Shown piece after piece: positions 1 through 9,864 of a stretch of DNA of 64,000 nucleotides. The number at the start of each line of letters is the position of its first letter. The stretch's first letter is position 1. Below the pieces are notes generated by a model. That model had not been told where the DNA came from, made no database searches, and saw only the letters and a list, made by a program, of their open reading frames with translations. A program made the translations under genes and the position numbers. Source of the DNA: Enhydrobacter sp. (lineage in GTDB: Bacteria; Pseudomonadota; Alphaproteobacteria; Reyranellales; Reyranellaceae); assembly GCA_025808875.1 (NCBI GenBank), contig CP075528.1, positions 124,001-188,000 on the forward strand. The letters are read 5' to 3'.

Positions 1-816
1 AAGGACGTCAAGGATCAGGCGCCCCACGCGGTGTGCGAGGCGCGGCCGACCAACGTCCGCTCCAACCTGATCGTCAATCGCGACAGGGAGCCGTTCGACA
101 ACCCCAAGATCCGCGAGGCGCTGGTGCTGGCGATCGACCGCAAGCCGTTCAGCGACATCCTGACCCAGGGCAACGACCTGATCGGTGCGGCCATGCTGCC
201 GGCACCTGCCGGCGTCTGGGGCATGAAGGCCGAGGAATTGGCCAAGCTGCCGGGCTTCGGGCCGGACACGGCGAAGAACATCGCCGACGCCCAGAACATC
301 ATGAAGAGCCTGGGGTACGGGCCCGACAAGCCGCTCAAGGTCAAGGTGGCGACCCGCAACATCGCCATCTATCGCGACCCGGCCGTCATCCTGATCGACC
401 AGCTCAAGAAGATCTACATCGACGGCGAGCTCGATCCGATCGACACCACCGTCTGGTTCACCCGCGTCCAGCAGAAGAACTACCAGATCGGCCTCAACCT
501 GACCGGCGCGGGTGTCGACGACCCGGACGTGATGTTCTTCGAGAACTTCCACAGCAAGTCGTCGCGCAACTACACCGGCTACAACAATCCCGAGATCGAC
601 AAGCTGATCGTCGAGCAGTCGAGCATCGAGGACAAGGCCGCGCGCATGAAGCTGGTGGCCCAGATCGAGGAGATCCTGACCAAGGACGCCGCGCGGCCCA
701 CCATCCTGCACAACGTCTCCAACACGTGCTGGCAGCCGTTCGTGAAGGGAGTCGTGCTGCAGCACAACAGCATCTACAACAGCTGGCGGTTCGAGAACAT
801 CTGGCTGGAGAAGTAG
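1..816 (+). CDS. ABC transporter substrate-binding protein, family 5 (C-terminal part, 5' truncated)
   Basis: Periplasmic solute receptor for an oligopeptide/dipeptide-type ABC importer. The gene is cut by the window edge: the reading frame is open from base 1 and 271 codons remain, about half of the usual 520-540 residues, so signal peptide and N-lobe are missing. The visible part carries the typical SBP_bac_5 core, a region reading F-D-N-P-K-I-R-E-A-L with A-I-D-R shortly after, near visible residues 33-46, and a C-terminal lobe ending in WRFENIWLEK. Two permease and two ATPase genes follow after a 27-base gap, so it is the receptor of that operon. Family members bind peptides, opines, nickel-chelates or other small molecules; the substrate cannot be read here. 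Family assignment is firm. Confidence 0.93.
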   Translation, partial: KDVKDQAPHAVCEARPTNVRSNLIVNRDREPFDNPKIREALVLAIDRKPFSDILTQGNDLIGAAMLPAPAGVWGMKAEELAKLPGFGPDTAKNIADAQNIMKSLGYGPDKPLKVKVATRNIAIYRDPAVILIDQLKKIYIDGELDPIDTTVWFTRVQQKNYQIGLNLTGAGVDDPDVMFFENFHSKSSRNYTGYNNPEIDKLIVEQSSIEDKAARMKLVAQIEEILTKDAARPTILHNVSNTCWQPFVKGVVLQHNSIYNSWRFENIWLEK

Positions 817-843
817 CCGCAACACCGGCCTGGGACGGCGTCG

Positions 844-1791
844 ATGGGAGCTTACCTGACGAGGCGCGTGCTGCTGATGGCGCTGACATTGCTCGGCATG
901 TCGGTGCTCATCTTCGTCATGCTGCGCCTCGTCCCGGGCGACATCGCCGACATCCTGGTGGACTCGGCCGGCATCGTCGATGCCGACGAGAAAGCGAAGA
1001 TCGTCAAGGAGCTCGGCCTCGACCGGCCGTTGGTGGAACAGTACCTCTACTGGCTGGGAGGGCTGTTCCAGGGCGATCTCGGCTTCGCCTATGTCTCCGA
1101 GCGGCCGGCGCTCGAGGAGATCGCTCCGCGCATCCCGGTCAGCGCGAAGCTCGCCCTGCTGGCGCTGATCTATTCGGTGATCCTCGGCGTGCCGCTCGGC
1201 GTCATCAGCGCGGTGCGCCAGAACACCGGCCTCGACTACATCCTGCGCGTGTTCAGTCTCAGCGGCCTGTCGCTGCCGTCGTTCTGGCTGGCGCTGCTCA
1301 TCCTCATGGCCTCGGTCCAGTGGTTCGGCGTCATCCCGATCTACACCAACGAACCTCGAAGCATGATCGACGAGATTTTGCTGCTCAGCGTGCCAGCGGC
1401 CGCCGTCGGGTTCCGAAGCTCGGCGCTGATCATGCGATTGACGCGCTCGTCCATGCTCGAGGTGCTGCGGCAGGACTATATCCGCACCGCCCGTTCCAAG
1501 GGCGCCTCGCAGACCTCGGTGAACTACGAACACGCCCTGCAGAACGCCCTGCTCCCGGTCGTCACCATCATCGGCATCGAGGCGGCGTTCCTGATTGGCG
1601 GCCTGATCGTCACCGAGACCGTGTTCAACATCCCCGGCGTCGCCCGCTTCCTGGTCGAGGCGATCCTGTGGCGCGACTACCCGATCGTGCAGAACATCGT
1701 GATGCTGATCGCCTTCATTACGGTGGTCGTCAACTTTCTGGTGGACATGGCGTATATGCTGCTCGACCCCCGCATCAAGTACGCCGACTGA
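844..1791 (+). CDS. ABC transporter permease, DppB/OppB type
   Basis: First inner-membrane permease of the peptide-type ABC importer. The 315-residue length is typical of DppB. It starts with a hydrophobic segment (LLMALTLLGMSVLIFVMLRL), followed by a periplasmic stretch and five further predicted membrane helices. The cytoplasmic coupling loop (EAA-like, D-Y-I-R-T-A-R-S-K-G around residues 217-226) and the C-terminal LLDPRIKYAD tail are family hallmarks. The ATG at 844 is the first plausible start after the binding-protein stop at 814-816. The second permease starts six bases after its stop, so both are probably co-translated. Confidence 0.95.
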   Translation: MGAYLTRRVLLMALTLLGMSVLIFVMLRLVPGDIADILVDSAGIVDADEKAKIVKELGLDRPLVEQYLYWLGGLFQGDLGFAYVSERPALEEIAPRIPVSAKLALLALIYSVILGVPLGVISAVRQNTGLDYILRVFSLSGLSLPSFWLALLILMASVQWFGVIPIYTNEPRSMIDEILLLSVPAAAVGFRSSALIMRLTRSSMLEVLRQDYIRTARSKGASQTSVNYEHALQNALLPVVTIIGIEAAFLIGGLIVTETVFNIPGVARFLVEAILWRDYPIVQNIVMLIAFITVVVNFLVDMAYMLLDPRIKYAD

Positions 1792-1797
1792 GGGATC

Positions 1798-2691
1798 ATG
1801 GCCATCATCGACCATGACGCCGCACTCGCCCGCGCCGGGGCCAACGTCACCGGCTTCTGGAGCCAGGCGGCCTTTCTCGCCCGTCGCTATCCGTTGGGCG
1901 CCGTCGGCGGGCTGATCGTCATCCTCTTCGTCCTGACGGCGACCTTCGCCAACGTCATCGCGCCGGTCGATCCGCTGAGCACCAACTCGCGCGCCTCCCT
2001 GGCTGCCCCGAGCTCCAGTTTCTGGCTCGGCGCCGACTTCATGGGACGGGACATGTTCAGCCGCATCGTCTACGGCGCGCGCATCTCGCTCGCCGTGGCC
2101 GCCGGCGCCACCGGGCTGGGCTTCGTGATCGGCATCGCCATCGGCCTCGCCAGTGGCTTCCTGGGTGGGTGGTTCGACCTCATCACGCAGCGCGTGATGG
2201 ACATCATGCAGGCCCTGCCGCTGCTCGTCCTGGCGCTGGTCATGGCGGCCTCGCTCGGCCCGTCCCTCGAGAACACGATCATCGCCATCGCCGTCGCCCT
2301 GGTACCTAACGTTGCGCGCGTCGTGCGCTCGAGCACGCTGTCGCTGCGCGAGCAGCCCTTCGTCGAGGCGGCGCGCGCCGTCGGCATGGGTGAAGTGCGG
2401 ATCGCCATCCGCCACGTGCTGCCTAACACCTTGGCGCCGCTGATCGTGCTGGCGACGGCGCAGCTCGGCTCGGCGATCCTCACCGAGGCGTCGCTGTCGT
2501 TCCTCGGCCTCGGCATCCCGGAGCCTTATCCGTCGTGGGGCCGCATGCTGTCGGAGTCGGCCGCCGAGTACGTGCGCACCGCACCGTGGCTGGTGATCTT
2601 CCCCGGCGTCGCCATCAGCCTCACCGTGTTCGGCACCAATCTGCTGGGCGATGCGTTGCGAGACATCTTCGATCCGCGGGAGCGCACATGA
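1798..2691 (+). CDS. ABC transporter permease, DppC/OppC type
   Basis: Second permease of the importer, pairing with the DppB-like subunit. It has 297 residues with an N-terminal cytoplasmic tail, a first membrane helix near residues 35-55, the conserved GADFMGRDMFSR stretch after it, and the coupling loop P-F-V-E-A-A-R-A-V-G-M-G near residue 197. The C terminus (GDALRDIFDPR) is the usual DppC ending. Its TGA stop overlaps the ATG of the first ATPase gene (ATGA at 2688-2691), indicating translational coupling. Confidence 0.95.
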   Translation: MAIIDHDAALARAGANVTGFWSQAAFLARRYPLGAVGGLIVILFVLTATFANVIAPVDPLSTNSRASLAAPSSSFWLGADFMGRDMFSRIVYGARISLAVAAGATGLGFVIGIAIGLASGFLGGWFDLITQRVMDIMQALPLLVLALVMAASLGPSLENTIIAIAVALVPNVARVVRSSTLSLREQPFVEAARAVGMGEVRIAIRHVLPNTLAPLIVLATAQLGSAILTEASLSFLGLGIPEPYPSWGRMLSESAAEYVRTAPWLVIFPGVAISLTVFGTNLLGDALRDIFDPRERT

Positions 2692-3669
2692 GCGCTCTGC
2701 TCGAGGTCGACGACCTCGGTACGTGGTTCTATACACGACAAGGCATCGTCAAGGCCGTCGATGGGGTGGATTTCCAGGTTGCCGCGGGCGAGACCCTGGC
2801 GATCGTCGGCGAATCGGGCTGCGGCAAGAGCATGACCGCGCTGTCCCTGATGCGCCTGATCCCCGATCCGCCGGGCCGCATCGTGTCGGGATCGGTGCGG
2901 CTCGCGGGCCGCGACCTGCTCAAGATCAGCGAAGAAGAGATGCGCGACGTGCGCGGCAACGAGATCTCGATGATCTTCCAGGAGCCGATGACGTCGCTCA
3001 ACCCGGTCATGACCATCGGCAAGCAGATCGCCGAGGCGCTGATCCTGCACCGTGACATGGACAAGAAGGCGGCGCACAAGCGCGCCATCGAGATGCTCGA
3101 TCTCGTGCGCATCCCCGAGCCGGCGCAGCGCGCCAAGGAGTATCCGCACCAGCTCTCCGGCGGCATGCGCCAGCGCGCCATGATCGCCATGGCGCTGGCC
3201 TGCAATCCCAAGGTGCTGATCGCGGACGAGCCCACCACGGCGCTCGACGTCACCATCCAGGCGCAGATCCTGGAGCTGATCGTCGAACTGCAGCGCGAGT
3301 TCAGCGCCGCCGTCATCCTGATCACGCACGACCTCGGCGTGGTCGCCGAGACGGCGCGGCGTGTCATCGTCATGTATGCCGGCCGCAAGGTCGAGGAGGC
3401 AGAGGTCGGAGAGCTCTTCGCCAAGCCGATGCATCCCTACACGGTCGGCCTGCTCGCCTCGATCCCTCGGCTCGACCTGATGCGCGGCAAGGAGCAGAGC
3501 ATCGGCTCCCGGCTGCAGGAGATTCCCGGCATCGTGCCGCCGTTGTTCGACCTGCCGCAGGGCTGCGCCTTCGCGCCGCGCTGCGGCAAGGCCGACGACC
3601 ATTGCCGGCGCGAGCGTCCGGCCTACGAGCAGAAGAGGACAGGCCATTGGGTCGCCTGCTGGCACGCCG

Positions 3670-3677
<8 letters not shown>
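2688..3677 (+). CDS. ABC transporter ATP-binding protein, DppD/OppD type
   Basis: Cytoplasmic ATPase that drives the importer. The ATG at 2688 is chosen because it overlaps the preceding stop and gives a normal N terminus; an in-frame extension back to 2535 lies wholly inside the permease gene. It has 329 residues with Walker A GESGCGKS (41-48), signature LSGGMRQR, Walker B V-L-I-A-D-E-P and the C-terminal oligopeptide-transporter extension with conserved cysteines (CAFAPRCG, then DDHC). The last eight bases overlap the next ATPase gene. Confidence 0.95.
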
Positions 3678-4644
<967 letters not shown>

Positions 4645-4650
4645 ACTGCC

Positions 4651-4664
4651 CCTCCCAGGGGAGG
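4651..4664 (+). promoter_or_regulatory. Hairpin covering the Shine-Dalgarno of the GMC oxidoreductase gene
   Basis: CCTCC (4651-4655) and GGAGG (4660-4664) can pair around a four-base loop, and GGAGG is the natural ribosome-binding site for the ATG at 4675. The stem is short (5 bp, all but one G:C). It might lower or condition translation of the dehydrogenase relative to the transporter genes. The pairing is visible; the regulatory role is inference. Confidence 0.35.
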
Positions 4665-4674
4665 AAACGGCGTC

Positions 4675-6294
4675 ATGACTGCGTGGGATTACATCATCGT
4701 CGGCGGTGGTTCGGCAGGCTGCGTTCTGGCCAACCGGCTGAGCGAGGACGCCAACGTCAAGGTGCTGCTGCTCGAGGCGGGCCCGCGCGACAAGTCGATG
4801 TGGATCGACATCCCGGCCGGCTTCACCAAGCTCCTGAACCACAAGTCGCTCAACTGGAATTTCGAGATGGAGGCCGAGGAGGGCATGGCCGGCCGTCGCA
4901 TCCCGTGCCCGCGCGGCAAGACCCTGGGCGGCTCGAGCTCGATCAACGGCATGCTCTATGTCCGCGGCCAGCCGCTCGACTACGACACCTGGAGCCAGCT
5001 CGGCAATCGCGGCTGGTCCTACGAGAGCGTGCTGCCCTACTTCAAGAAGTCGGAGCACTACGAGGGCGAGGGCGATGCCTCGCGCGGCAAGGGCGGCCTG
5101 CTGAACGTGCGCGACATGAACGAGCGCCACGTGCTGTGCGACGCCTTCATCGACGCCGCCGAGGCCACCGGCTTCCCGAAGAACAAGGACTACAACAACG
5201 GCAACCAGGAAGGCTTCGGCTACTATCAGGTGACGATCAAGAACGGCAAGCGCTGGTCCACGGCGCGCGCCTTCCTCGATCCCGCGCGCGGCCGCCCCAA
5301 CCTCGCGATCGAGACCGACGCCCTGGTCGACCACGTCGTGCTCGAGGGAAGGCGCGCGGTCGGCGTCGCCTACTCGGTGAACGGCCAGAAGCGCGAGGCG
5401 CGCTGCGGCCGCGAGGTCGTCGTGTCGTGCGGCTCCGTCCAGTCGCCCGGCGTGCTCGAGCGCTCGGGCATCGGCCAGCCGGAGCTGCTCCGCCGACTCG
5501 GCATCGAGGTCCGCCACGAGCTGAAGGGCGTCGGCGAGAACTACGGCGACCACTTCGCGCCGCGCATGAACTGGCGGGTCAACCAGAAGATCACGCTCAA
5601 CGAACGGACGCGCGGGCTGAGCCTGCTGCGCGAGATCATGAAGTTCTACACGTCGGGCGCCGGCGTGCTGACCTGGACGGCCGGCGTCGTCTACGGCTTC
5701 ATCCGCACGCGGCCCGGCCTCGAATCGCCCGACATGCAGTATCACATGGCGCCGGCGAGCTACGATTCGGCGCAGAAGCGCCTGCTCGAGCGCGACCCCG
5801 GCATGACCGTGGTGATCGGCCAGTGCCGCCCCGATTCGCGCGGCTCGATCCACATCAGGTCGGCCGAGCCCGGCACCGAGCCCGCGATCAAGCCCAACTT
5901 CCTCAGCGCCCAGACCGACCGCGACTGCACCGTCGCGGGCATGCAGATCGCGCGCAGGATCATGCAGCACCCGGCGATCGCCAGGTACATCGCCTTCGAG
6001 AACAACCCCGGCGACAAGGTGCAGAGCTACGACGAGTGGCTCGACTTCGCCCGCCGCACCGGACAGACCACCTACCATGTCATCGGCACCTGCAAGATGG
6101 GCGGCGATCCGATGGCGGTGGTCGACGATCGCCTGCGCGTGCACGGCATCGCCGGCCTGCGCGTCGTCGACGCCTCGATCATGCCGACCGTCACCTCCGG
6201 CAACACCAACGCCCCCACCATCATGATCGCCGAGAAGGGCGCCGACCTGATCAAGGAAGACGCCAGGACGGGCGCTGCGAAGCTCGCCGCCTGA
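4675..6294 (+). CDS. GMC-family FAD-dependent oxidoreductase (choline/alcohol dehydrogenase-like)
   Basis: Cytoplasmic flavoprotein that oxidises a primary alcohol or similar group using FAD. It has 539 residues, the usual length for bacterial choline-dehydrogenase-like GMC enzymes. The N-terminal dinucleotide fold is at residues 6-20 (IIVGGGSAG). The GMC signature [13 protein letters not shown] is near 82-94. The C-terminal active-site His lies in H-V-I-G-T-C-K-M-G and the partner Asn in SGNTNAP. It follows the ABC transporter by 30 bases in the same direction, so it may oxidise the imported compound. Such enzymes are hard to assign to a substrate; choline dehydrogenase itself is only one possibility. 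Confidence 0.9.
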   Translation: MTAWDYIIVGGGSAGCVLANRLSEDANVKVLLLEAGPRDKSMWIDIPAGFTKLLNHKSLNWNFEMEAEEGMAGRRIPCPRGKTLGGSSSINGMLYVRGQPLDYDTWSQLGNRGWSYESVLPYFKKSEHYEGEGDASRGKGGLLNVRDMNERHVLCDAFIDAAEATGFPKNKDYNNGNQEGFGYYQVTIKNGKRWSTARAFLDPARGRPNLAIETDALVDHVVLEGRRAVGVAYSVNGQKREARCGREVVVSCGSVQSPGVLERSGIGQPELLRRLGIEVRHELKGVGENYGDHFAPRMNWRVNQKITLNERTRGLSLLREIMKFYTSGAGVLTWTAGVVYGFIRTRPGLESPDMQYHMAPASYDSAQKRLLERDPGMTVVIGQCRPDSRGSIHIRSAEPGTEPAIKPNFLSAQTDRDCTVAGMQIARRIMQHPAIARYIAFENNPGDKVQSYDEWLDFARRTGQTTYHVIGTCKMGGDPMAVVDDRLRVHGIAGLRVVDASIMPTVTSGNTNAPTIMIAEKGADLIKEDARTGAAKLAA

Positions 6295-6297
6295 TCG

Positions 6298-6900
6298 CTA
6301 TTTCTGCTCGGCCGGCACGCCGAGCGAGAGCATCAGGCGGTTGGCCCAGTTGAAGAACGAGGCGGCGCCGATGATGTCGGCGATCGCCGCATCGTCGAGG
6401 CCCGCCTGGCGCAGCCGCGCGACGTGTCCGGCGCCGAAGGTCATCGGGATCGTCGTGAGCGCCACCGAGGCGGCGACGATGGCGTCCCAGCGCTCGTCCA
6501 GCCCGGCCTCGACGCCTTTCTCGAGCAGGCGGTCGACGTCCTCCGTCCGCTTGGAATAGACCGCGGCGTGGCGGGCGTGGACGGAGGCGCAGTAGATGCA
6601 GCCGTTCAGCCGCGAGGTGGCGGCGGCGGCGAGCTCGCGGTCGGCGCGCGGCGCGCCGCCGGCGGTGTTGTAGAAGATGTCCTTGTCGGTGCGCGTGCGC
6701 GCCTCGAGCACGTCGGGATCGCGCGCCAGCAGCCGGAAATAGTCGGATTTCGAGCGCGCGGCGTCGACCAGGCTCTCCTTCTGCCGCTCCGTCAGCGCCG
6801 CCTCGGCGACCGGCTCGAGCCACGGCAGCCAGTCGAGCATGTCGCGGGTGAAGACGACCGGCTCGGAATGCGCCGGCGGGGTCAGGGTCCTGTCGGTCAT
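6298..6900 (-). CDS. AhpD-like peroxidase-related protein (alkylhydroperoxidase/CMD fold)
   Basis: Small all-helical protein of the carboxymuconolactone decarboxylase/AhpD superfamily, 200 residues. The redox motif C-x-x-C-x-x-x-H is present (C101, C104, H108), as in AhpD and related peroxidases, so thiol-based peroxide or redox chemistry is possible. The start at 6900 overlaps the stop of the upstream CMD gene by four bases (ATGA), showing coupling. I recall that LLM monooxygenase, a CMD-domain protein and an alkylhydroperoxidase-domain protein recur as neighbours of peptide-type ABC transporters (the Avi_7169/Avi_7170/KPN_01858 families). The layout here matches, but that identification is from memory. 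The function is not established. Confidence 0.8.
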   Translation of the reverse strand: MTDRTLTPPAHSEPVVFTRDMLDWLPWLEPVAEAALTERQKESLVDAARSKSDYFRLLARDPDVLEARTRTDKDIFYNTAGGAPRADRELAAAATSRLNGCIYCASVHARHAAVYSKRTEDVDRLLEKGVEAGLDERWDAIVAASVALTTIPMTFGAGHVARLRQAGLDDAAIADIIGAASFFNWANRLMLSLGVPAEQK

Positions 6901-7475
6901 GCGAGCTCCGCGTTGAGCACTCTCAGCCCGGCGACGACGCGGATCTGGAAGGCGAGGAAGGAGACGAGCTGGGAGAGAGTCACGATCTCGGTCGTCGTCC
7001 AGCCCGCGTCGAGCAGCTTCTGCAGCGCGGCCGCCGAGGCATCGCGCGGATGGAACACCAGCATGTGGACGTGCTCGAAAGCGGCGGCGAGCTTCGGGCC
7101 GAGCGCGGCGCGCGCCGCGTCGTCGATGCGATGGATCGGGCCCGCCGCATCCTCGGCGCTGAGCGGACCCCTGGGGAAGCGGCCGTAGGGTCCCTCGCCG
7201 CGCGCGGCCGCGACCTGGGCGGCGACGGCGCCGCGCAGTCCCGCCGGCAGCTTCGACTCGTAGTGCGCGCCGGTCCGCGGCTCGCGGTGCAGGCCGGCGA
7301 CGAAGGCGGCGACGGCGAAACGCTCGTCGGGCGTGAAGCCGCCCGGCGCCGCGGGCGCGAACAGCGCGTCGTAGCTCGCCTGGGCGTGCTTGCGCGCCTC
7401 GGCGCGTTGCGCCCGCACGGCGTCGAGCCTCGAGCCCGGCGCGATGCCGACCAGCGCGTCGATGACGTCGCTCAT
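6897..7475 (-). CDS. CMD-domain protein without cysteines (Avi_7170-like)
   Basis: A 192-residue protein with the carboxymuconolactone-decarboxylase fold, seen in its pattern of helices and the D-A-G-W-T-T-T-E-I-V-T-L-S-Q-L-V-S-F motif near residue 160. It contains no cysteine at all, so it cannot perform the disulfide chemistry of its neighbour and may instead be a structural partner or bind the flavin-enzyme product. The start at 7475 overlaps the monooxygenase stop (ATGA at 7472-7475). It belongs to a three-gene minus-strand operon with the LLM monooxygenase and the AhpD-like protein. Confidence 0.75.
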   Translation of the reverse strand: MSDVIDALVGIAPGSRLDAVRAQRAEARKHAQASYDALFAPAAPGGFTPDERFAVAAFVAGLHREPRTGAHYESKLPAGLRGAVAAQVAAARGEGPYGRFPRGPLSAEDAAGPIHRIDDAARAALGPKLAAAFEHVHMLVFHPRDASAAALQKLLDAGWTTTEIVTLSQLVSFLAFQIRVVAGLRVLNAELA

Positions 7476-8509
7476 GCCACCCTCCGCACGTCGGGCGCGG
7501 CGGCGCCTTGCCAGCCCAATGCCGGTGCGACCTTCTCGGCGACCAGCTCGATCGAGCGCAGGATGAAGGGATGCGGCGGGTCGATCGAATGCGACTGCAC
7601 GGTGAGGTCGGTGGCGCGCCCGAGCGTGTCGTCGGCCTGCATCGAGGCGATGACCTCGTCGGGCGTGCCGACATGGATGTCGAACGCGGCGATCAGATCG
7701 CCCACCAGTTCCCGGGCGTCGCGGTTGCCCGCGTTGGTCAGGCGATGGCGCATGCGCCCGGCACCGATCTCGGCGAGCCGCATCGCCTCCTCGAGGTCGT
7801 CGGCCACGAACACGGTGCGCGAGGCGAGGATGCGCGGCTCGCGGCCCTTCGGCAGCGCCTCGAGATAGGCGTCGATCATCGGATTCTGGATGTCGGCCAG
7901 GGTGGCGTTCGGCGTCTCGGCCGGTCGCGGCTGGGTGCGCGAGAGCATGAGGCCGTCGCCGGCCAGGCCGGCGCGGCGCGCGCCCTCGACCGAGAAGGTC
8001 GCCTGCCAGATCCGGTCGGCGAGGCCCGGGCTCTGCGGATAGAGCCGGTCGCCGCCCGGCAGCTCGCCGCCCGACCAGGCGGTGCGCATCAGGTCGAGAT
8101 TGCCGTTCATCAGCTTGTGACGGTCGTTGCTGTCGAGCCCGAAGGCGGTGAAGGCGGTCAGGTTGCCGCCCGGCCCGACGCCGATCTCGAGCCGACGCTC
8201 GCACATCAGGTCGAGCACCGCGGCATCCTCGGCGACGCGGATCGGCAGTTCGAGCGGCAGGGTGACGATGCCGGTGCCCAGCCGGATGCGCCGCGTGCTG
8301 GCGGCGACGTGCGCCAGGAACACGAAGGGTGCCGGCAGGCCGCCTTCGGCCTCGTGGAAATGGTGCTGGGCGATCCAGGCCGAATCGTAGCCGAAGCGCT
8401 CGGCGTGCTGGATCTGCGCCGTCGCCAGGCGGTAGCGCTCGGCGGCGTCGGTCTCGTCGAGCAGCCGGGTGAAGAAACCGAGCCGCTTGATGGGGAATTT
8501 GGTGCTCAT
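7472..8509 (-). CDS. LLM-class flavin-dependent monooxygenase (luciferase-like)
   Basis: Probable FMNH2-dependent monooxygenase of the bacterial-luciferase superfamily, 345 residues with a TIM-barrel pattern. Characteristic stretches are W-I-A-Q-H-H-F-H near residue 47, the R-L-G-T-G-I-V-T-L-P strand near 77-87 and M-C-E-R-R-L-E-I-G-V-G-P-G-G near 106. It is first in the operon with the two CMD/AhpD proteins, and the ATG at 8509 is the natural start. It needs a flavin reductase from elsewhere, as none is adjacent. By context it may act on the substrate of the neighbouring ABC transporter; that is inference. Confidence 0.87.
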   Translation of the reverse strand: MSTKFPIKRLGFFTRLLDETDAAERYRLATAQIQHAERFGYDSAWIAQHHFHEAEGGLPAPFVFLAHVAASTRRIRLGTGIVTLPLELPIRVAEDAAVLDLMCERRLEIGVGPGGNLTAFTAFGLDSNDRHKLMNGNLDLMRTAWSGGELPGGDRLYPQSPGLADRIWQATFSVEGARRAGLAGDGLMLSRTQPRPAETPNATLADIQNPMIDAYLEALPKGREPRILASRTVFVADDLEEAMRLAEIGAGRMRHRLTNAGNRDARELVGDLIAAFDIHVGTPDEVIASMQADDTLGRATDLTVQSHSIDPPHPFILRSIELVAEKVAPALGWQGAAAPDVRRVA

Positions 8510-8600
8510 CGGAACGAACTTGGCGCGGATGGCGAGCGGTAGGCAAGCCTTCCCGACCGACCTCTTTGTCGCGATGTCCGCGACGAAGAGGCTGACGTGA

Positions 8601-8855
8601 ATAACGGCGATTTATTCGGCGGCATGGGGCGACCATAGCCGCGAACGGGTGCAAAAGCCTAACAGGGTCGACGGATTCGGGCGGATGCAGATGCCATCGG
8701 CATCGAAGGCGGATTCGACCCCCGCGGCGGCGGAAGATAACGGCGATTTATCCGCACGGCGGGCGCCGCCGGGGCGGCGAGCGGCCGCGCGAGACCGTCT
8801 GGTCGACGGATTCGGGCGGATGCAGATGCCATCGGCGTCGAAGGCGCGTTCGACC
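8601..8855. repeat. Imperfect tandem duplication, about 135 bp period, in a non-coding gap
   Basis: The 446 bases between the monooxygenase start and the DUF5681-like gene hold two copies of a composite unit. Element A, ATAACGGCGATTTAT, occurs identically at 8601-8615 and 8737-8751. Element B, 55 bases, occurs at 8666-8720 and 8801-8855 with three mismatches. A-to-B spacing is 65 and 64 bases and the overall period is 135-136. Spacer sequence between A and B is poorly conserved, so A and B look like the constrained parts. Element A has ATAA/TTAT ends in inverted orientation. I do not recognise the family. Confidence 0.85.
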
Positions 8856-8874
8856 GGCCCTCGGGGAGAGTCGG

Positions 8875-8914
8875 CGGAGAGTCAAATGCATCGAACGGAG
8901 AGTCAGATGCGTCG
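8875..8914. repeat. Short direct repeat, 22-base period
   Basis: GGAGAGTCAAATGCATCG at 8876-8893 is followed by GGAGAGTCAGATGCGTCG at 8898-8915 (two mismatches). This is just downstream of the larger tandem duplication and 40-80 bases before the DUF5681-like gene. It could be a pair of protein-binding sites in that gene's promoter region or debris of repeat expansion. No further copy is visible in the gap. Confidence 0.5.
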
Positions 8915-8955
8915 GTTCGCTGGCAAATAGCGATGGCCGACCGCATATCGCGGCC

Positions 8956-9699
8956 ATGGAGAAGAAGGACACACGCTTTGGCGCGGGCAACACGGCCGGT
9001 GTCGGCCGGCCCGAGGGCCGCAAGAACGACACCACATTGGCGCGCGAGGCGATGCTGGAGGGCCTGTACGAGCAGGCGCGCGAGGTCCTGCGCCAGGCGT
9101 TGGACAAGGGCAGCGAATCGGCGGCCAAGTTCGTGATCCGCATGGTGAGCGGGCTGCCGCGCGGGGCGGTGGTGAAGCTCGACCTGCCGCGCACCGACAC
9201 GGTGGCGGGGGTGGACGAGGCGGAGCAGGTGGTCGTGGCGGCGGCGGCGGCGGGCGAGCTGTCGGCGGTCGATGCGCTGGCGTGGTTCGGCCTGTTCGAG
9301 ATGCGTCGGCGCTGCCTCGAGACACGCGACCTGGAGCGGCGGGTGAAGAAGGCGGGCAAGGCGCAGGAGAAGAACGAGGCGTTCGCCGATGCGCTGAACC
9401 GCACGGCCGACGGTATGGCCTCGTCCGAGCGGCTGGAGCGGCTCGAGGAAGCGGCGAAGCCCGATCTCGACGACGAGACGCGCTATGGCGAGATCGGCGA
9501 TCGCTTCTTCGCCGAGGCGACGCCGGAGCGGGCCGAGCGGGTGCGTGCGGCGGCACGCGAGGTGCTGAAGGAACAGCAGCAGGAGCAGGAGCAGCGCGAG
9601 CGCGAGGCCGCGGCGGCCGCCGCACGTCCCGCGCCGGACGGTCGGCCGCCGCCGGAGCATCAGCCGCCAGAGCAACAGCCGCCGCCGGGCTTCGGCTGA
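8956..9699 (+). CDS. DUF5681-like hypothetical protein
   Basis: A 247-residue cytoplasmic protein. Its N terminus, F-G-A-G-N-T-A-G-V-G-R-P-E-G-R-K-N, matches the short basic motif of DUF5681 proteins, which are often found near phage-like packaging genes or in genomic islands. The middle is helical. The C-terminal third is a charged coiled coil (K-E-Q-Q-Q-E-Q-E-Q-R-E-R-E) ending in a proline/glutamine-rich tail. The start at 8956 gives the motif at the extreme N terminus. It stands alone, preceded by the tandem repeat and facing a convergent gene. Function is unknown; its isolation fits an old insertion, though no transposase or phage gene is nearby. Confidence 0.65.
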   Translation: MEKKDTRFGAGNTAGVGRPEGRKNDTTLAREAMLEGLYEQAREVLRQALDKGSESAAKFVIRMVSGLPRGAVVKLDLPRTDTVAGVDEAEQVVVAAAAAGELSAVDALAWFGLFEMRRRCLETRDLERRVKKAGKAQEKNEAFADALNRTADGMASSERLERLEEAAKPDLDDETRYGEIGDRFFAEATPERAERVRAAAREVLKEQQQEQEQREREAAAAAARPAPDGRPPPEHQPPEQQPPPGFG

Positions 9700-9864
9700 G
9701 GGTTGCCCGCCGCGGCCCGCTTCCACGGTGTCGAACCATCATGGCCATCGGCCCCGCGTGCCATCGAAGGAGAAGGGACACGGCCACCTGATCGGTCGTT
9801 CGTCGGAGTGTGGTGCGCCCGGCGGGACACGCTCGAAGGCTGACAGCCGGCCTTCACCTCCGAT

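Noticed and set aside
8601..8855. The tandem repeat as a CRISPR array.
   Set aside because: Only two units, with 55-base and 15-base repeated parts and no regular spacers or cas genes.
8649..8930. A 93-codon plus-strand frame with two copies of a peptide VDGFGRMQMPSASKA and a later TESQM pair, starting at GTG.
   Set aside because: It follows the tandem DNA repeat, has no ribosome site, and element A of the repeat lies in a different frame in each copy, so coding is unlikely. Some differences between the copies are synonymous, so the idea is not fully closed.
8659..9787. Minus-strand frames opposite the DUF5681-like gene.
   Set aside because: They are Arg/Pro/Ala-rich with no motif, whereas the plus-strand frame has a recognisable N-terminal motif.
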